Shown here: positions 41,117 to 49,500 of the stretch, piece by piece
Layout of the letters: each line of letters opens with the position of its first letter
Position numbering within the stretch: the stretch's first letter is position 1
Assembly (NCBI GenBank): GCA_002683825.1
Contig: NYUD01000026.1
Coordinates: forward strand, 1-54,434
DNA from: Planctomycetota bacterium
GTDB taxonomy: Bacteria > Planctomycetota > UBA1135 > GCA-002686595
Length of the DNA stretch: 54,434 nt
Reading direction: 5' to 3'
Made by a program: the position numbers and the translations under genes
Notes under the pieces: generated by a model
What the model saw: only the letters and a program-made list of their open reading frames with translations
Told to the model about the DNA's origin: nothing
The model's database searches: none

Positions 41117-41500
41117 TCAGAAGTACATCACGTGGTCGGCCTCGAGCGCCAGGTCGATGATGCTCGTCGCCCCGAGGATCTCCACCCCGTCGATGACGTC
41201 GTCCATCGTCATGTCGAAGAGGGCCAGGCTCTGCTGGCAGACGCGGAGCTCGACCTCGGCCTCCTGGGCCTGCTCGAGCATCGTCTTCAGCGTGACGTCG
41301 CTGGAGGAATCCAGCTGGACCTTCTCGGCCGCGCCCTTCTTGAGCTGGTTGGTCCCATCCATCGTGAACCACACCATGACCTCCATTTCCATGGCGGCCG
41401 CGGCCATCGCATAGAAGAGCGGCGAGTACGTGCGGTTGGGCGTCTCGACGCCGTGGGTTTGGATGACCAGGATCTTCTTGCCTTCGGGGTCTTCGCTCAT
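41117..41500 (-). CDS. dsrE3: DsrE3-type sulfurtransferase, 127 aa
   Basis: Small DsrE/DsrF-fold protein that takes part in sulfur trafficking with TusA. The single candidate sulfur-binding cysteine is Cys88 in ELRVCQQSLALF, in the position conserved in DsrE3 proteins. A strong ribosome binding site (AAGGAAAGGA) lies before the ATG. The genes for TusA and LbpA are nearby, so the relay TusA to DsrE3 to LbpA is likely. I cannot decide on the DsrE3 subgroup by eye. Confidence 0.88.
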   Translation of the reverse strand: MSEDPEGKKILVIQTHGVETPNRTYSPLFYAMAAAAMEMEVMVWFTMDGTNQLKKGAAEKVQLDSSSDVTLKTMLEQAQEAEVELRVCQQSLALFDMTMDDVIDGVEILGATSIIDLALEADHVMYF

Positions 41501-41518
41501 GTTTCCTTTCCTTCGCTT

Positions 41519-42385
41519 CTATGACGACAGCTCTTCGATCCGGCCGCGGTGGACGCGTGCGCCCGCAGGACCATCAGGGGTTTCGATCACGTGGACTTCC
41601 TCGTGGATCTTCACACCGGCCCGGCGCATGCCGCCCGGCTGGAAGAGGAAGTCGGGATCCTCGAAGCGGCGCTCGACCTCCTCGATCGTTTGCAGTTCTT
41701 CGGGCGTCAGCGCGCCCGGTCGCAGCTCGGCGCCCAGGGCGGATGCGCACTTCTCGACGTAGAGCCGAGCCACTTCCGCCGCCTCGGGAGCGGCGCCCAG
41801 CTCGCGTTGCATCGACGACATGTAGCGCTGCAAGCTCCGATCGACCAGCTTCCGGAACTCGTCCGAGGGTGTGCGAAGGATGCGCGCCATCGCACTCGTG
41901 TCGAAATCGAGGATGAAATTTCCGACGAGGACCTCGGCCTTGCCGATGCGCGCGGCACCCGTGCCGACGATCTTCCTGTCTTCCACGAGGACGTCGTTGG
42001 GGGGGCGAAAATGCGCGGCGATCCCCAGCTCACGGTACGTTTCCACCAGAGGCCGCGTGAAGAGCTCGAAGCGCTGCTCGACGCGGGCAGGCAGGCTGCC
42101 GGGCGCCATCACCCACTGCACGAAGAGCTGATTCCGGTCGAGGTACACCGCTCCGCCGCCTGTCTCCCGGCGCAGGAGCTCCAATCCGCGCTCGTTGCAG
42201 TAGGCGAGATCCAGCTCGTGCTCGAGGTCCTGGTGGAACCCGATACAGACGTACGGGGCGTCCGGGGTCGCCAGCACGATGGTGTCGGGCGTATCGCCGC
42301 TGCGCGCGTACGCCAGACCGTGATAGATCGACTGGGAACGCAGGGGCGAGACCAGGCCGAGATCGAGGAGCCGGATCCACTTCAT
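41519..42385 (-). CDS. Lipoate-protein ligase, sLplA-type, 288 aa
   Basis: BPL/LplA fold that attaches lipoate or octanoate to carrier lysines. Motifs: RRETGGGAVYLD (about 76-87) with the GGGAVY core, NDVLVEDRKIVGTGAAR with the catalytic lysine, and NFILDFDTSAMARIL. It lies between tusA and dsrE3, so it most likely serves LbpA. The C-terminal 70 residues (TPEELQTIEEVERRFEDPDF onward) replace the usual accessory domain by a short extension. A second ligase is encoded at 45754-46884. Confidence 0.9.
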   Translation of the reverse strand: MKWIRLLDLGLVSPLRSQSIYHGLAYARSGDTPDTIVLATPDAPYVCIGFHQDLEHELDLAYCNERGLELLRRETGGGAVYLDRNQLFVQWVMAPGSLPARVEQRFELFTRPLVETYRELGIAAHFRPPNDVLVEDRKIVGTGAARIGKAEVLVGNFILDFDTSAMARILRTPSDEFRKLVDRSLQRYMSSMQRELGAAPEAAEVARLYVEKCASALGAELRPGALTPEELQTIEEVERRFEDPDFLFQPGGMRRAGVKIHEEVHVIETPDGPAGARVHRGRIEELSS

Positions 42386-42392
42386 GAGGCGC

Positions 42393-42632
42393 CTAGTGCG
42401 TCTTCTTGATAAGGAAGCGGAATTTGCCCTTGCTCTGCTCCTCGCTGAGCAAGATTTCGTGGCGAGTCTGGCGCTCCCACGCTTCCATGTCGGGCACGAC
42501 GCCCGGGTCGGTGGCGATCATCTCGAGCAACTGACCGATCTCCATCGGCTTCAGCGCGCGGCGTGTCTTGACTACCGGGATGGGGCAGAGCAAGCCGGTG
42601 CAGTCCAGGAACTTGTCAGGTTCGGCGTCCAA
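42393..42632 (-). CDS. tusA: TusA-family sulfur carrier, 79 aa
   Basis: Carries sulfane sulfur as a persulfide on Cys16 of the LLCPIPVVKTRRAL motif (CPxP). A second cysteine, Cys11, lies just before it. Start TTG with GGAG 8 nt upstream; no ATG lies in frame ahead of it. It overlaps the end of the radical-SAM gene by about 60 nt in another frame. Its partners should be DsrE3 and LbpA, encoded next to it, and the class V aminotransferase could be a donor. Confidence 0.9.
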   Translation of the reverse strand: MDAEPDKFLDCTGLLCPIPVVKTRRALKPMEIGQLLEMIATDPGVVPDMEAWERQTRHEILLSEEQSKGKFRFLIKKTH

Positions 42633-43747
42633 GGTGGGTTCTCCGGGGGTTGGGTGTGGGCGAGTTCCGGCGCGCGCGTGCGGCGATGGACCTCGGGTAG
42701 GAGTCGTGCGCCCTCGTCCACGTCGACGAGGCGGTTGATGAAGTAGAAGAGCCAGGTCGTGGTCAGCCAGGCCGTGAAGTCGTGCTTCGAGTTGAAGTGT
42801 GCGCGCGGGTTCATCATCACCCACGAGAAGTGCTGCCACGTATCGAAGCAGGAGTCGCAGTCCCGATCGATCGCCGTGCAGCAGCGGCGCGTCGTCTCGA
42901 GATCCGCGTTGTAAGCGCGAAAGTGCCGGTCGAACGGCCGTCCGTTGCGGACACGGTTCCGGTTGGCCGGATGGTCCGGGGTGATGCTGGCGCACGCGGC
43001 GTGGCCCCAGCGCTCGGCGAAGAGACGCCCGGTCGAGACGACCTCGGCCAGACGCGAGGTCATCAGGATGCTCTCCGGGTGGCGCTCGATGGCCCGTTCG
43101 ATGGCCTCGCGCGCCGGGCCGAATCCCCGCCGGTGATCGAACTCGCCGCCGAGGTCCTCAACGTCGCCGTAGAAGTTGAAGAGCACCCGGTTGCCGTTGT
43201 CGATGCAGCGCTGCACGACGCCGTCCACCTCGTGCGGGTGGCCGGCGGCGCCCGCTGTCAGCGCGTAGTACCAGAACGCCCGCTCGTCCCCCGCATAGTT
43301 GCGCAGGGCGCGCGCGAACACGTCGGTCCGTCCGCTGCCGCGTAGCTCGCGGTCGGTTTGCTCGTCGCCCCAGACGGAGACGCCGATCGGCAGGTCCTCG
43401 AAGCCGTCGCGCGGAATCCGGCGCAGTCCGTTCGTGGCGACACTCAGGCGGAACGCATCGTAGAGCACCTTGAGGCGTTCGAGCGCCAGGCTGGGCTCAC
43501 CGCCGACGACCGTGACGAAGTTCGTGCCGCGCTCGGCCTCGCGAGCGACGAAGGCGTCGAGATTCGCGGTGGGGACCTTCTCATCCATCCCGTCGGCGAA
43601 GAAGTAGCAACCGGCGCAGCGCAGGTTGCACACGTCGGTGAGGTCGAGCGCGATCGAGCGGATCGGGCCGGCCACGCGGATCGCGTGGTACAGCCGGCCG
43701 AGGAACGGGTCCTCGAGCCAGGCGTCAAGTCGTTTGGGCGCCACCAC
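42572..43747 (-). CDS. Third radical-SAM protein of the operon, function unknown, 391 aa
   Basis: Radical-SAM enzyme with the motif CNLRCAGC (40-47) and GGEPSLALE as the SAM-binding GGE region. A later cluster-like group of cysteines (RRCCTAIDRDCDSCFDTW, about 288-305) may bind a second FeS cluster, as SPASM-type tails do. The last 35 residues are Pro-rich and overlap tusA, so they may be dispensable. It starts with GTG, overlapping the preceding gene by 23 nt. Its place between LipS-like genes and tusA suggests a role in lipoyl or sulfur chemistry, but I cannot name the reaction. It is not similar by eye to the two LipS-like proteins. Confidence 0.8.
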   Translation of the reverse strand: MVAPKRLDAWLEDPFLGRLYHAIRVAGPIRSIALDLTDVCNLRCAGCYFFADGMDEKVPTANLDAFVAREAERGTNFVTVVGGEPSLALERLKVLYDAFRLSVATNGLRRIPRDGFEDLPIGVSVWGDEQTDRELRGSGRTDVFARALRNYAGDERAFWYYALTAGAAGHPHEVDGVVQRCIDNGNRVLFNFYGDVEDLGGEFDHRRGFGPAREAIERAIERHPESILMTSRLAEVVSTGRLFAERWGHAACASITPDHPANRNRVRNGRPFDRHFRAYNADLETTRRCCTAIDRDCDSCFDTWQHFSWVMMNPRAHFNSKHDFTAWLTTTWLFYFINRLVDVDEGARLLPEVHRRTRAPELAHTQPPENPPWTPNLTSSWTAPACSAPSR

Positions 43748-44816
43748 GGACCTCCTCGAGCTGCATCTCGTCGTGAATGACCTCCACGTCCGCGCTCCCC
43801 GGTTGGAACGGGTAGTCGCGGTACTCCTCGCCCGGCCGGTACGAGCCGTACGGACGGTTGCAAGCGACCGCGCCCGCGCGGTCGGGGCAACCGTCCGTCA
43901 TGAACGGCACGCCGCTCTCGGTGGCGCCGTTCAGGATCGAATCGGGCGCGTCGATGCCGACGAGCGCGCCGGCCTCGTCGAAGGCGAAGGCCTTGCGGTC
44001 CACCCCGTCCCTCTCGATCAGGTGCTTCGCCAGCTGGATGCGCCGCGTGCGTGCGATGGGGGTGCGCGCAACCTCCTGCATGGCCGTGCCCGGCTCGGGG
44101 TTGAACGAGAAGAGGTAAGCCGCGATCTGCTCGTCCTTCAGGGTGTAGAACAGCTCGACCAGTTCCTCGTCCGTCTCTCCGAGCCCGACGATGACGTGAA
44201 AGTTCACCTTGAACGCTCCGTACATGCGCCGCGCGGCACGGGCGATCTCCCAGTGCTGCTCCCAGTGGTGGGGGCCGCGGACGCCACGCCCGCGCGTGTC
44301 GTGGAAGAGCTCTTGCGACGCCGCGTCCAGGCCGATGCCGATGATGTCGGCGCCCGCCTCCCGGATGACGGCCAGCCGCTCCTCGTTCAAGGTGGGAGCG
44401 CTCACGAGCGCGGAGATGGGGACGTCCGGCGCCCCCGCGCGCACGCGGCGGGTCATGTCGACCAGGTCGCGGTAGGCTCGCGCGTCCTGCACCTGTGCGA
44501 TGCAGACCCGTCCGATCCCGCCACTCGCGGAGAGCTCTGCGTCCTTCGCACCGATCTTCGCGGCCACGAGATCGGTGGGGAAGAGCGGCCAGCTGACGCG
44601 GATGAAGGTGTTCTCCTCGGCCGCCCCCGGCCGTTCGCGCGCCAGCCCGCAGTAGCTGCAGTTGGCGTAGCAGCCCTCGGGATAGTTCTGGAGCAGGTTG
44701 ATGCAGCCGCAGCGACACCCCTGGATGCGGCCCGGTTTCAGGCCGAGCTCGATCGCCGCGGCCATGCTGATCCGGACCCAGTCCGGGCTGATCTGGGACT
44801 GCTCCTGGGGCTTCAC
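43725..44816 (-). CDS. Radical-SAM lipoyl synthase component (LipS1/LipS2 pair), 363 aa
   Basis: Biotin-synthase-like radical-SAM protein. The [4Fe-4S]-SAM motif is CYANCSYC (49-56), with additional cysteines in GCRCGCIN just before it (34-38), candidates for an auxiliary cluster that donates sulfur. HVIVGLGETDEELVELFYTL and FSFNPEPGTAMQE are core regions; RPYGSYRPGEEYRDY near the C-terminus contains conserved-looking Arg and Tyr. Together with the next gene it matches the two-protein LipS1/LipS2 synthase, which inserts two sulfurs into octanoyl carriers in place of LipA. I do not decide which of the two it is. The GTG start overlaps the preceding TGA (GTGA). Confidence 0.85.
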   Translation of the reverse strand: MKPQEQSQISPDWVRISMAAAIELGLKPGRIQGCRCGCINLLQNYPEGCYANCSYCGLARERPGAAEENTFIRVSWPLFPTDLVAAKIGAKDAELSASGGIGRVCIAQVQDARAYRDLVDMTRRVRAGAPDVPISALVSAPTLNEERLAVIREAGADIIGIGLDAASQELFHDTRGRGVRGPHHWEQHWEIARAARRMYGAFKVNFHVIVGLGETDEELVELFYTLKDEQIAAYLFSFNPEPGTAMQEVARTPIARTRRIQLAKHLIERDGVDRKAFAFDEAGALVGIDAPDSILNGATESGVPFMTDGCPDRAGAVACNRPYGSYRPGEEYRDYPFQPGSADVEVIHDEMQLEEVRGGAQTT

Positions 44817-45757
44817 CAGTTCACCCCGCAGCACGCGTTGACGAAGGTCGGTTCGAGTCCCCTGTCCTCGGCGTAGGCGACGATGCCGTCCGCCGGGTAG
44901 GCGATGCCGTTCAGCCCCGCGTCGACCGCCAGCCGGTCGATCTCGAGCTTCATCTCGCCCAGCGGGCGGGCGCATCCGAGCATCACGGGCGTGTTCGGAA
45001 GCGCCGCGCGGGCGGCGTTGAAGAACGCCCCGATCTCCTCCAGGGGCGGCGGCGTCACGCCGGCCATCGCCGTTCCGCCGAGCGGCATCAACACCACCAG
45101 CACCAGGAGCTTGGGTGGGTGGGCGGCGACGATCTCGAGCGCGCGCTCTTCGCCCAGCATGCGTCCGAAGTGCAGTCCCAGGATGATGTGCGGCACCGTC
45201 GGCACGGCGTACCGCTCCAGGTGCGAGAGCACGTCGTCGTAGTCCTGCGGCCGTGCGTCCATGTGGTACACGTCGCGGATGGTGTCCTCGTGCCCGATGA
45301 TGTCGACCATCGCGCCGTCGATTTCGACCTCGCCCAGACCCGCGCACGTGGGCTCGTCGGGCAGGCCGGGGTGCACGCGGATCAAAAGGCCCAGCTCGCG
45401 CCGCACGCGCACGAGATCGGGCACGTGCTGGAGCAGGGGCACGCGCCCGCTCGCGTCGCTGCCTCCCGAGATCAAGACCCCCCGGGCTCCGCGCTCGGCC
45501 AGCCGCGCGCAGAGCTCGTAGAGGGATCCGTCGAAGGCCGTCAGGTCGCTCATGCCGCGCAGGACCTGCATCCGGCAGTGGTCGCAGCTGAGCGCGCACG
45601 AGCTGCCCGTAACGCTGATCGAGACGAACTCGGCGGTGTCGTGGGAGGTGTACTCGGAGGTGGAGTAGCGCTTCAGTCCGGGCGCGTGAAAGCGGATGCG
45701 GTCCGGGAAATTGGCGCGGCGGATGCGCATCGCCGCTGCCTCGAGGATCTCGGTCAC
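44813..45757 (-). CDS. Radical-SAM lipoyl synthase component (LipS1/LipS2 pair), 314 aa
   Basis: Second radical-SAM protein of the pair. The motif is CALSCDHC (54-61). HMDARPQDYDDVL and PTVPHIILGLHFGRMLGEER belong to the TIM barrel; the end ACCGVNW carries two adjacent cysteines. GTG start overlaps the stop of the lipoate ligase gene (GTGA), and the end overlaps the next start in the same way, so the two synthase genes and the ligase are translated together. That arrangement supports joint lipoylation of the two carrier proteins encoded here. Earlier in-frame codons exist but overlap the ligase gene deeply. Confidence 0.85.
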   Translation of the reverse strand: MTEILEAAAMRIRRANFPDRIRFHAPGLKRYSTSEYTSHDTAEFVSISVTGSSCALSCDHCRMQVLRGMSDLTAFDGSLYELCARLAERGARGVLISGGSDASGRVPLLQHVPDLVRVRRELGLLIRVHPGLPDEPTCAGLGEVEIDGAMVDIIGHEDTIRDVYHMDARPQDYDDVLSHLERYAVPTVPHIILGLHFGRMLGEERALEIVAAHPPKLLVLVVLMPLGGTAMAGVTPPPLEEIGAFFNAARAALPNTPVMLGCARPLGEMKLEIDRLAVDAGLNGIAYPADGIVAYAEDRGLEPTFVNACCGVNW

Positions 45758-46884
45758 CAGCGATCCTCCCGGGCACCCGGAGTCACGAAGCACCCGTAGG
45801 GCGCACCCTGGCCGCGCGCCCTTTGCGCGGCGGACACCACGGCGCGGGCGAGCGGGTCCGCCTCCACCGTCCCCGTGGAGTGCGCGCGGGCCCATCGATG
45901 AACCGTCTTCGCAACCGCGGCCTTCTCCGACGGCGTCCAGCGCAGTCGCCCTTCGAGGTCGGCCAGCGCGCCCTCGCTCTCGAAGAAGTCACCGCGTACG
46001 TTCACGGCCTTGATCATCCGCCCGGCCAGGGCGACGCTGACGTCGATTCGGCCGCCGGACGTCTCGATGCTGGCCGTGCCCGTACTGTCGCGCACGTTCG
46101 TCCGCTGGAACACCCAGTCGCGGGTCTCGTACTTCTCTCGCGTCAGCGCGGCCACTTCCTTTCGCTCATCGGAGTCGAGCGTGCCCAACTCCAGTGCGAC
46201 GTCGAACGATGCGGCGAAGCCGCGCGCCACGTGCGCTCGAACGTCCGCGAGGGACAGGCCTTCGCCGGCGAGCTCGCGCACGGTCGTCGTCCTGCGCGCG
46301 ACGGCGTCCAGCTCCGCGTCGGTGATCTCGACGAACGGCGTGCGTAGCACGCGCGCCATCAGCGCCACGTCGAGGTCGATCAAGAGCGACGCGTGAAAGA
46401 GCAGTCCGCCCGACCCATCGCGGTGGATGCCGAGGCCTGCGATCTTGCGTCCGTCGACCTCGAGGTCGTTCTTGCCACGGAACGCGGCCTCGATGCCGAG
46501 CGACGCCAGCGCACGGCGCAGGCCGTCGGAGAAGCGCTCCATCCGTTCGCGCGCCCGTTCCGGGGGGACCATTCCCGGGGGGGGCGGGGATCCGGCCCGT
46601 CCGTGGAGCGTCAGCGCCACCCCCAGCTGATCCGGGCCCATGAGGATCGCGCCGCCGCCGGTCGGGCGGCGGTTGAGTTCCACGCCCAGCTCCTCTGCGG
46701 CTTCGACGTGCACCTCGCGCTCGACGTCCTGAAAGCGGCCCACCAGGACCGCGTGGGGCCGGTAGGTGTACAGGCGCAGCGTGGGCGGAGAGCCGTTCTC
46801 GCCGGCGCGGCGGGCCAGGGCTTCGTCCGCGGCCAGTCCCGCGGCGGCGGCCACGCCGTCGTCCTGCAAGAGGCGCCAGACCAT
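45754..46884 (-). CDS. Second lipoate-protein ligase with C-terminal domain, 376 aa
   Basis: LplA-type ligase with both domains. The catalytic part has RRPTGGGAILMGPDQLGVAL (about 68-87) and KNDLEVDGRKIAGLG with the catalytic lysine. The C-terminal 120 residues (SIETSGGRIDVSVALAGRM) resemble the Lip_prot_lig_C domain that activates lipoate. The gene follows the GcvH-like carrier after 2 nt and overlaps a LipS-like gene, so it probably loads that carrier. The ligase at 41519-42385 lacks this C-terminal domain, and the two may divide work between carriers or between octanoate and lipoate. Confidence 0.88.
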   Translation of the reverse strand: MVWRLLQDDGVAAAAGLAADEALARRAGENGSPPTLRLYTYRPHAVLVGRFQDVEREVHVEAAEELGVELNRRPTGGGAILMGPDQLGVALTLHGRAGSPPPPGMVPPERARERMERFSDGLRRALASLGIEAAFRGKNDLEVDGRKIAGLGIHRDGSGGLLFHASLLIDLDVALMARVLRTPFVEITDAELDAVARRTTTVRELAGEGLSLADVRAHVARGFAASFDVALELGTLDSDERKEVAALTREKYETRDWVFQRTNVRDSTGTASIETSGGRIDVSVALAGRMIKAVNVRGDFFESEGALADLEGRLRWTPSEKAAVAKTVHRWARAHSTGTVEADPLARAVVSAAQRARGQGAPYGCFVTPGAREDRW

Positions 46885-46886
46885 CG

Positions 46887-47327
46887 CTAGGCGAGCGGCT
46901 CCGCGCGCAGGCGCTCCGTCTCGGCCGCGACCCACGGATCGATGGCGCCGCCGGAAATCAGCTCGGCCGACTCCGCCTCCCAGCGCGCCGGCTCGATCTC
47001 GATCAGCCAACCGCGCTCGTACGGATCCTCGTTCACCAGCATGGGATCGGCGAGCACGTCGTCGTTGCGTAGAACGATGGTGCCGCCGATGGGCGCCGCG
47101 ATAGCGCCGGTCATCTTCGCCGCCTCCAGCGAACCGACGGGCTCGCCGCGCGCGAAGCTCGTGCCCACCTCTCGCAGGGAGACGTACGCGAGCTCGCCGA
47201 GCGACTCGAGGCCCAGCGAGTCGATGCCGAGCCGCACGCCAGACCCCGAGTCGTTCTTGCGGATCCAGAGGTGATGCGCGCCGTCGTAATGACGGTCTCG
47301 CGGGATTTCGTACGTTCGATCGCGCAT
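46887..47327 (-). CDS. Second GcvH-like lipoyl carrier protein, 146 aa
   Basis: First gene of the sHdr operon. The lipoyl domain fold is clear: lysine Lys71 in GSLEAAKMTGAIAAPIGG, then LADPMLVNEDPYERGWLIEI, as in GcvH. The motif around the lysine differs from LbpA (SSKW) and resembles GcvH more. No glycine-cleavage genes are present, so it probably works with sHdr or acts as a platform for lipoate assembly by the LipS-like enzymes and the neighbouring ligase. The frame is open further upstream, but the domain begins at this ATG. Confidence 0.88.
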   Translation of the reverse strand: MRDRTYEIPRDRHYDGAHHLWIRKNDSGSGVRLGIDSLGLESLGELAYVSLREVGTSFARGEPVGSLEAAKMTGAIAAPIGGTIVLRNDDVLADPMLVNEDPYERGWLIEIEPARWEAESAELISGGAIDPWVAAETERLRAEPLA

Positions 47328-47982
47328 GGCTTGGCGGTGCGGGGCGGGGATTCTACTGCCTCGAGCGGCCAGGTGTTGCCGTCCGGAGCAAGATCGTGAC
47401 GCGACCTCCCCGGCGGGAGTTCCACTCCTGTCCGCCAGGCGGATGCACAGGAGCGCGGGGAGTCGTGATATGCGGCCGCCAGGGACGGATTGTGCCGACG
47501 ACCCACCCATGCCGTCGGCCAGGGTCAGGTCACGGCCACACGACGGGACGCCACCGGGGCACCGTGAGGTCCCCCGATCGTGTACGAGTTCGAAGCCCTT
47601 TCAGGCTGGAGCGAGGCGTCGAGGACGACGACCGACGAGGGCGGCGCCAGCTCGAGCCGGCCGCCGCCCCCCCCGCCGCCGGCACCCGGGGCCCCATCGG
47701 CACGGGGGCCCTCTTGGGGATCGCCACGATTCTCATCGGCCGCCGGAGAGGGCGTCTCCTCCCGTCCACGGCCTGGGTAAGAGACCTCGGGTCGCTGCGC
47801 GCTGCCAGGACGGCTCGACAGAGGTTTTCTTGCCGTACTTCCGCCTGCGGGGGGCCCCCGACGCACCCAAGACCGCCACTACGCAACCGCACTTTCTTTT
47901 GCCGATACCCGTGGACGGTTCACGTGTTGAAATCTCGACAGCGTGGGTGGCTTGCGCGCACGTCCAACCATTACCGATCTCC
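47328..47982. promoter_or_regulatory. Divergent region upstream of the sHdr operon
   Basis: These 655 bases separate the operon (minus) from the HEAT protein gene (plus) and should contain the operon promoter. I see no clear consensus promoter or operator. Open frames here are low-complexity (Pro/Gly/Arg). A run of G/C triplets (47660-47690) is conspicuous but uninformative. Confidence 0.4.
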
Positions 47983-49500
47983 ATGAAACTCAGCCATACG
48001 CCCCTTGTTGCCTCCGTGCTCATTTCTTTCTTGACGGCTGTCCCGCTCATCGCCGGCGATATTCAGTGGCAGAGCACGTATGAGGATGCGATGGATCGCT
48101 CTGCCGAGGAGTCCCGCGTGATCTTCGTGGCGGTCAACATGATCGGTGAGCGCGCCAATGAGCGAATGCTCTCGACCGTCTATCAGGACGGCAAGATCGT
48201 CAAGTTGGCAAAGCTGACTGTGAATCTTGTCGCCACGAATTGCGGGGACCAGAACAAGACGTCAGCCTGCAAGGCTTTCAAGCCGCTGACTCCGAGTGAG
48301 TTACGAACCCTCGATATACGGATCCGCGAGAACATCCTCCGTCCCGATGAGCAGGGTTACGTCGTCGCCCCTCAGCACGTGTTCCTCGCGCCGGACGGAG
48401 AGGTGATCCTCTCCGTCCCCTATGCGGTGACGGCGGACGAACTGGAGTGGTGTTTTGTCAGGGCGATTCAGACGGTGGATCCAGGGACAGACCTGAAGAT
48501 GTCGGCGACGGCTCGCGCGCCGAGGCGCTTGATGCTGGGCGATGTCTACGACGTCTCCGAGGGGACCTCCGGTCGTACATTGACGCGTGAGAGAGTGCTC
48601 GAGCTCATCGAGGAGCTCCGACGGGGCACCTTGCGTGGAGGAAAGAGGGCGAGCGTCTTCCGCCAGGTCATCACGGCGGATGAACCTGAGGCGCGCGATT
48701 TTGTTCTCAATGAGCTGCGTGGTGGCACGGGCGGCGGTGGCCGTCGTGGCGGTGGCGGTGGCGGTGGCGGTCGTGGGGGAGGAGGAAACAACAGGGATCG
48801 ACGTCCCGCGCTCCTCCACCAGATCGGTGTGAACTCACCCCCTTCCTACTGGGAGGTCGTCGCCGAGTTCATCGGAGACTCCAGTGATGAGATCCGAAAC
48901 GAGGCCGCAGTGGCTCTGGAGCAGATCGCGGCTCCGGCCGCTCATCGCGCCATCGCGTCCGCTCTTCGAAAAGAGAAGGTCGCCGGGATCGAAAAGAACC
49001 TCCTGCGGGCGCTCGGTGCGAGCGGGGCGGCAGAGAAGTCTGCGCGTGCGACGTTGCTGAAGGTCGCACGGAAAGACAGGGAAGCGCTTCTGCGTGTGAA
49101 CGCGATCATCTCTCTCGGCTACTTGATACGGGATGAAGAGGTCGTGGAGTTCTTGGCGGAGACCTTCCGTTCCGGTGAGCCGCGGGAGCAAGCGGCTGCC
49201 GTCATTGCGATGGGCCTCAGCCGAGAGGAGATGTGGCTGGAGGTGTTGGAGCCTGGTAGTGCGTCTGGAGAGGAGTCCTCTGAAGGGTCCGAGGACCCGT
49301 TCGCTGACCTGGAGTATGGAGTCGTTGCGGCCGTGCATGCTACGAAGCAGGTGCTCTCCGGCGGCGGGCTCGCGCCGCTCGAGGATCCCATGATAGAGAC
49401 CGCTGACGATGAGCTTCGTCGGGAGAGACTCTTTGGTCGAAAAGGCGGCCGAGGTGGAGACGGCGGCGAGGGAGGTGGTCGTGGCGGCGAAGGAGGATAG
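47983..49500 (+). CDS. Secreted glycine-rich HEAT-repeat protein with thioredoxin-like start, 505 aa
   Basis: A signal peptide (about 1-24, VASVLISFLTAVPLIAGD) is followed by a thioredoxin-fold-like region (about 28-165) without a CxxC motif. A glycine-rich linker (about 245-270, many Gly with Arg) leads to HEAT-like helices (about 285-440: IRNEAAVALEQIAAPAAHRA). The C-terminus is again Gly/Arg-rich. The role is unknown; helical repeats suggest protein binding outside the cytoplasm. The ATG opens the signal peptide; the longer frame upstream is not protein-like. Confidence 0.8.
   Translation: MKLSHTPLVASVLISFLTAVPLIAGDIQWQSTYEDAMDRSAEESRVIFVAVNMIGERANERMLSTVYQDGKIVKLAKLTVNLVATNCGDQNKTSACKAFKPLTPSELRTLDIRIRENILRPDEQGYVVAPQHVFLAPDGEVILSVPYAVTADELEWCFVRAIQTVDPGTDLKMSATARAPRRLMLGDVYDVSEGTSGRTLTRERVLELIEELRRGTLRGGKRASVFRQVITADEPEARDFVLNELRGGTGGGGRRGGGGGGGGRGGGGNNRDRRPALLHQIGVNSPPSYWEVVAEFIGDSSDEIRNEAAVALEQIAAPAAHRAIASALRKEKVAGIEKNLLRALGASGAAEKSARATLLKVARKDREALLRVNAIISLGYLIRDEEVVEFLAETFRSGEPREQAAAVIAMGLSREEMWLEVLEPGSASGEESSEGSEDPFADLEYGVVAAVHATKQVLSGGGLAPLEDPMIETADDELRRERLFGRKGGRGGDGGEGGGRGGEGG

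Noticed and set aside
47660..47690. Run of CCG/CCC triplets as a repeat element
   Set aside because: Simple low-complexity GC sequence, not a repeated unit found elsewhere in the window.
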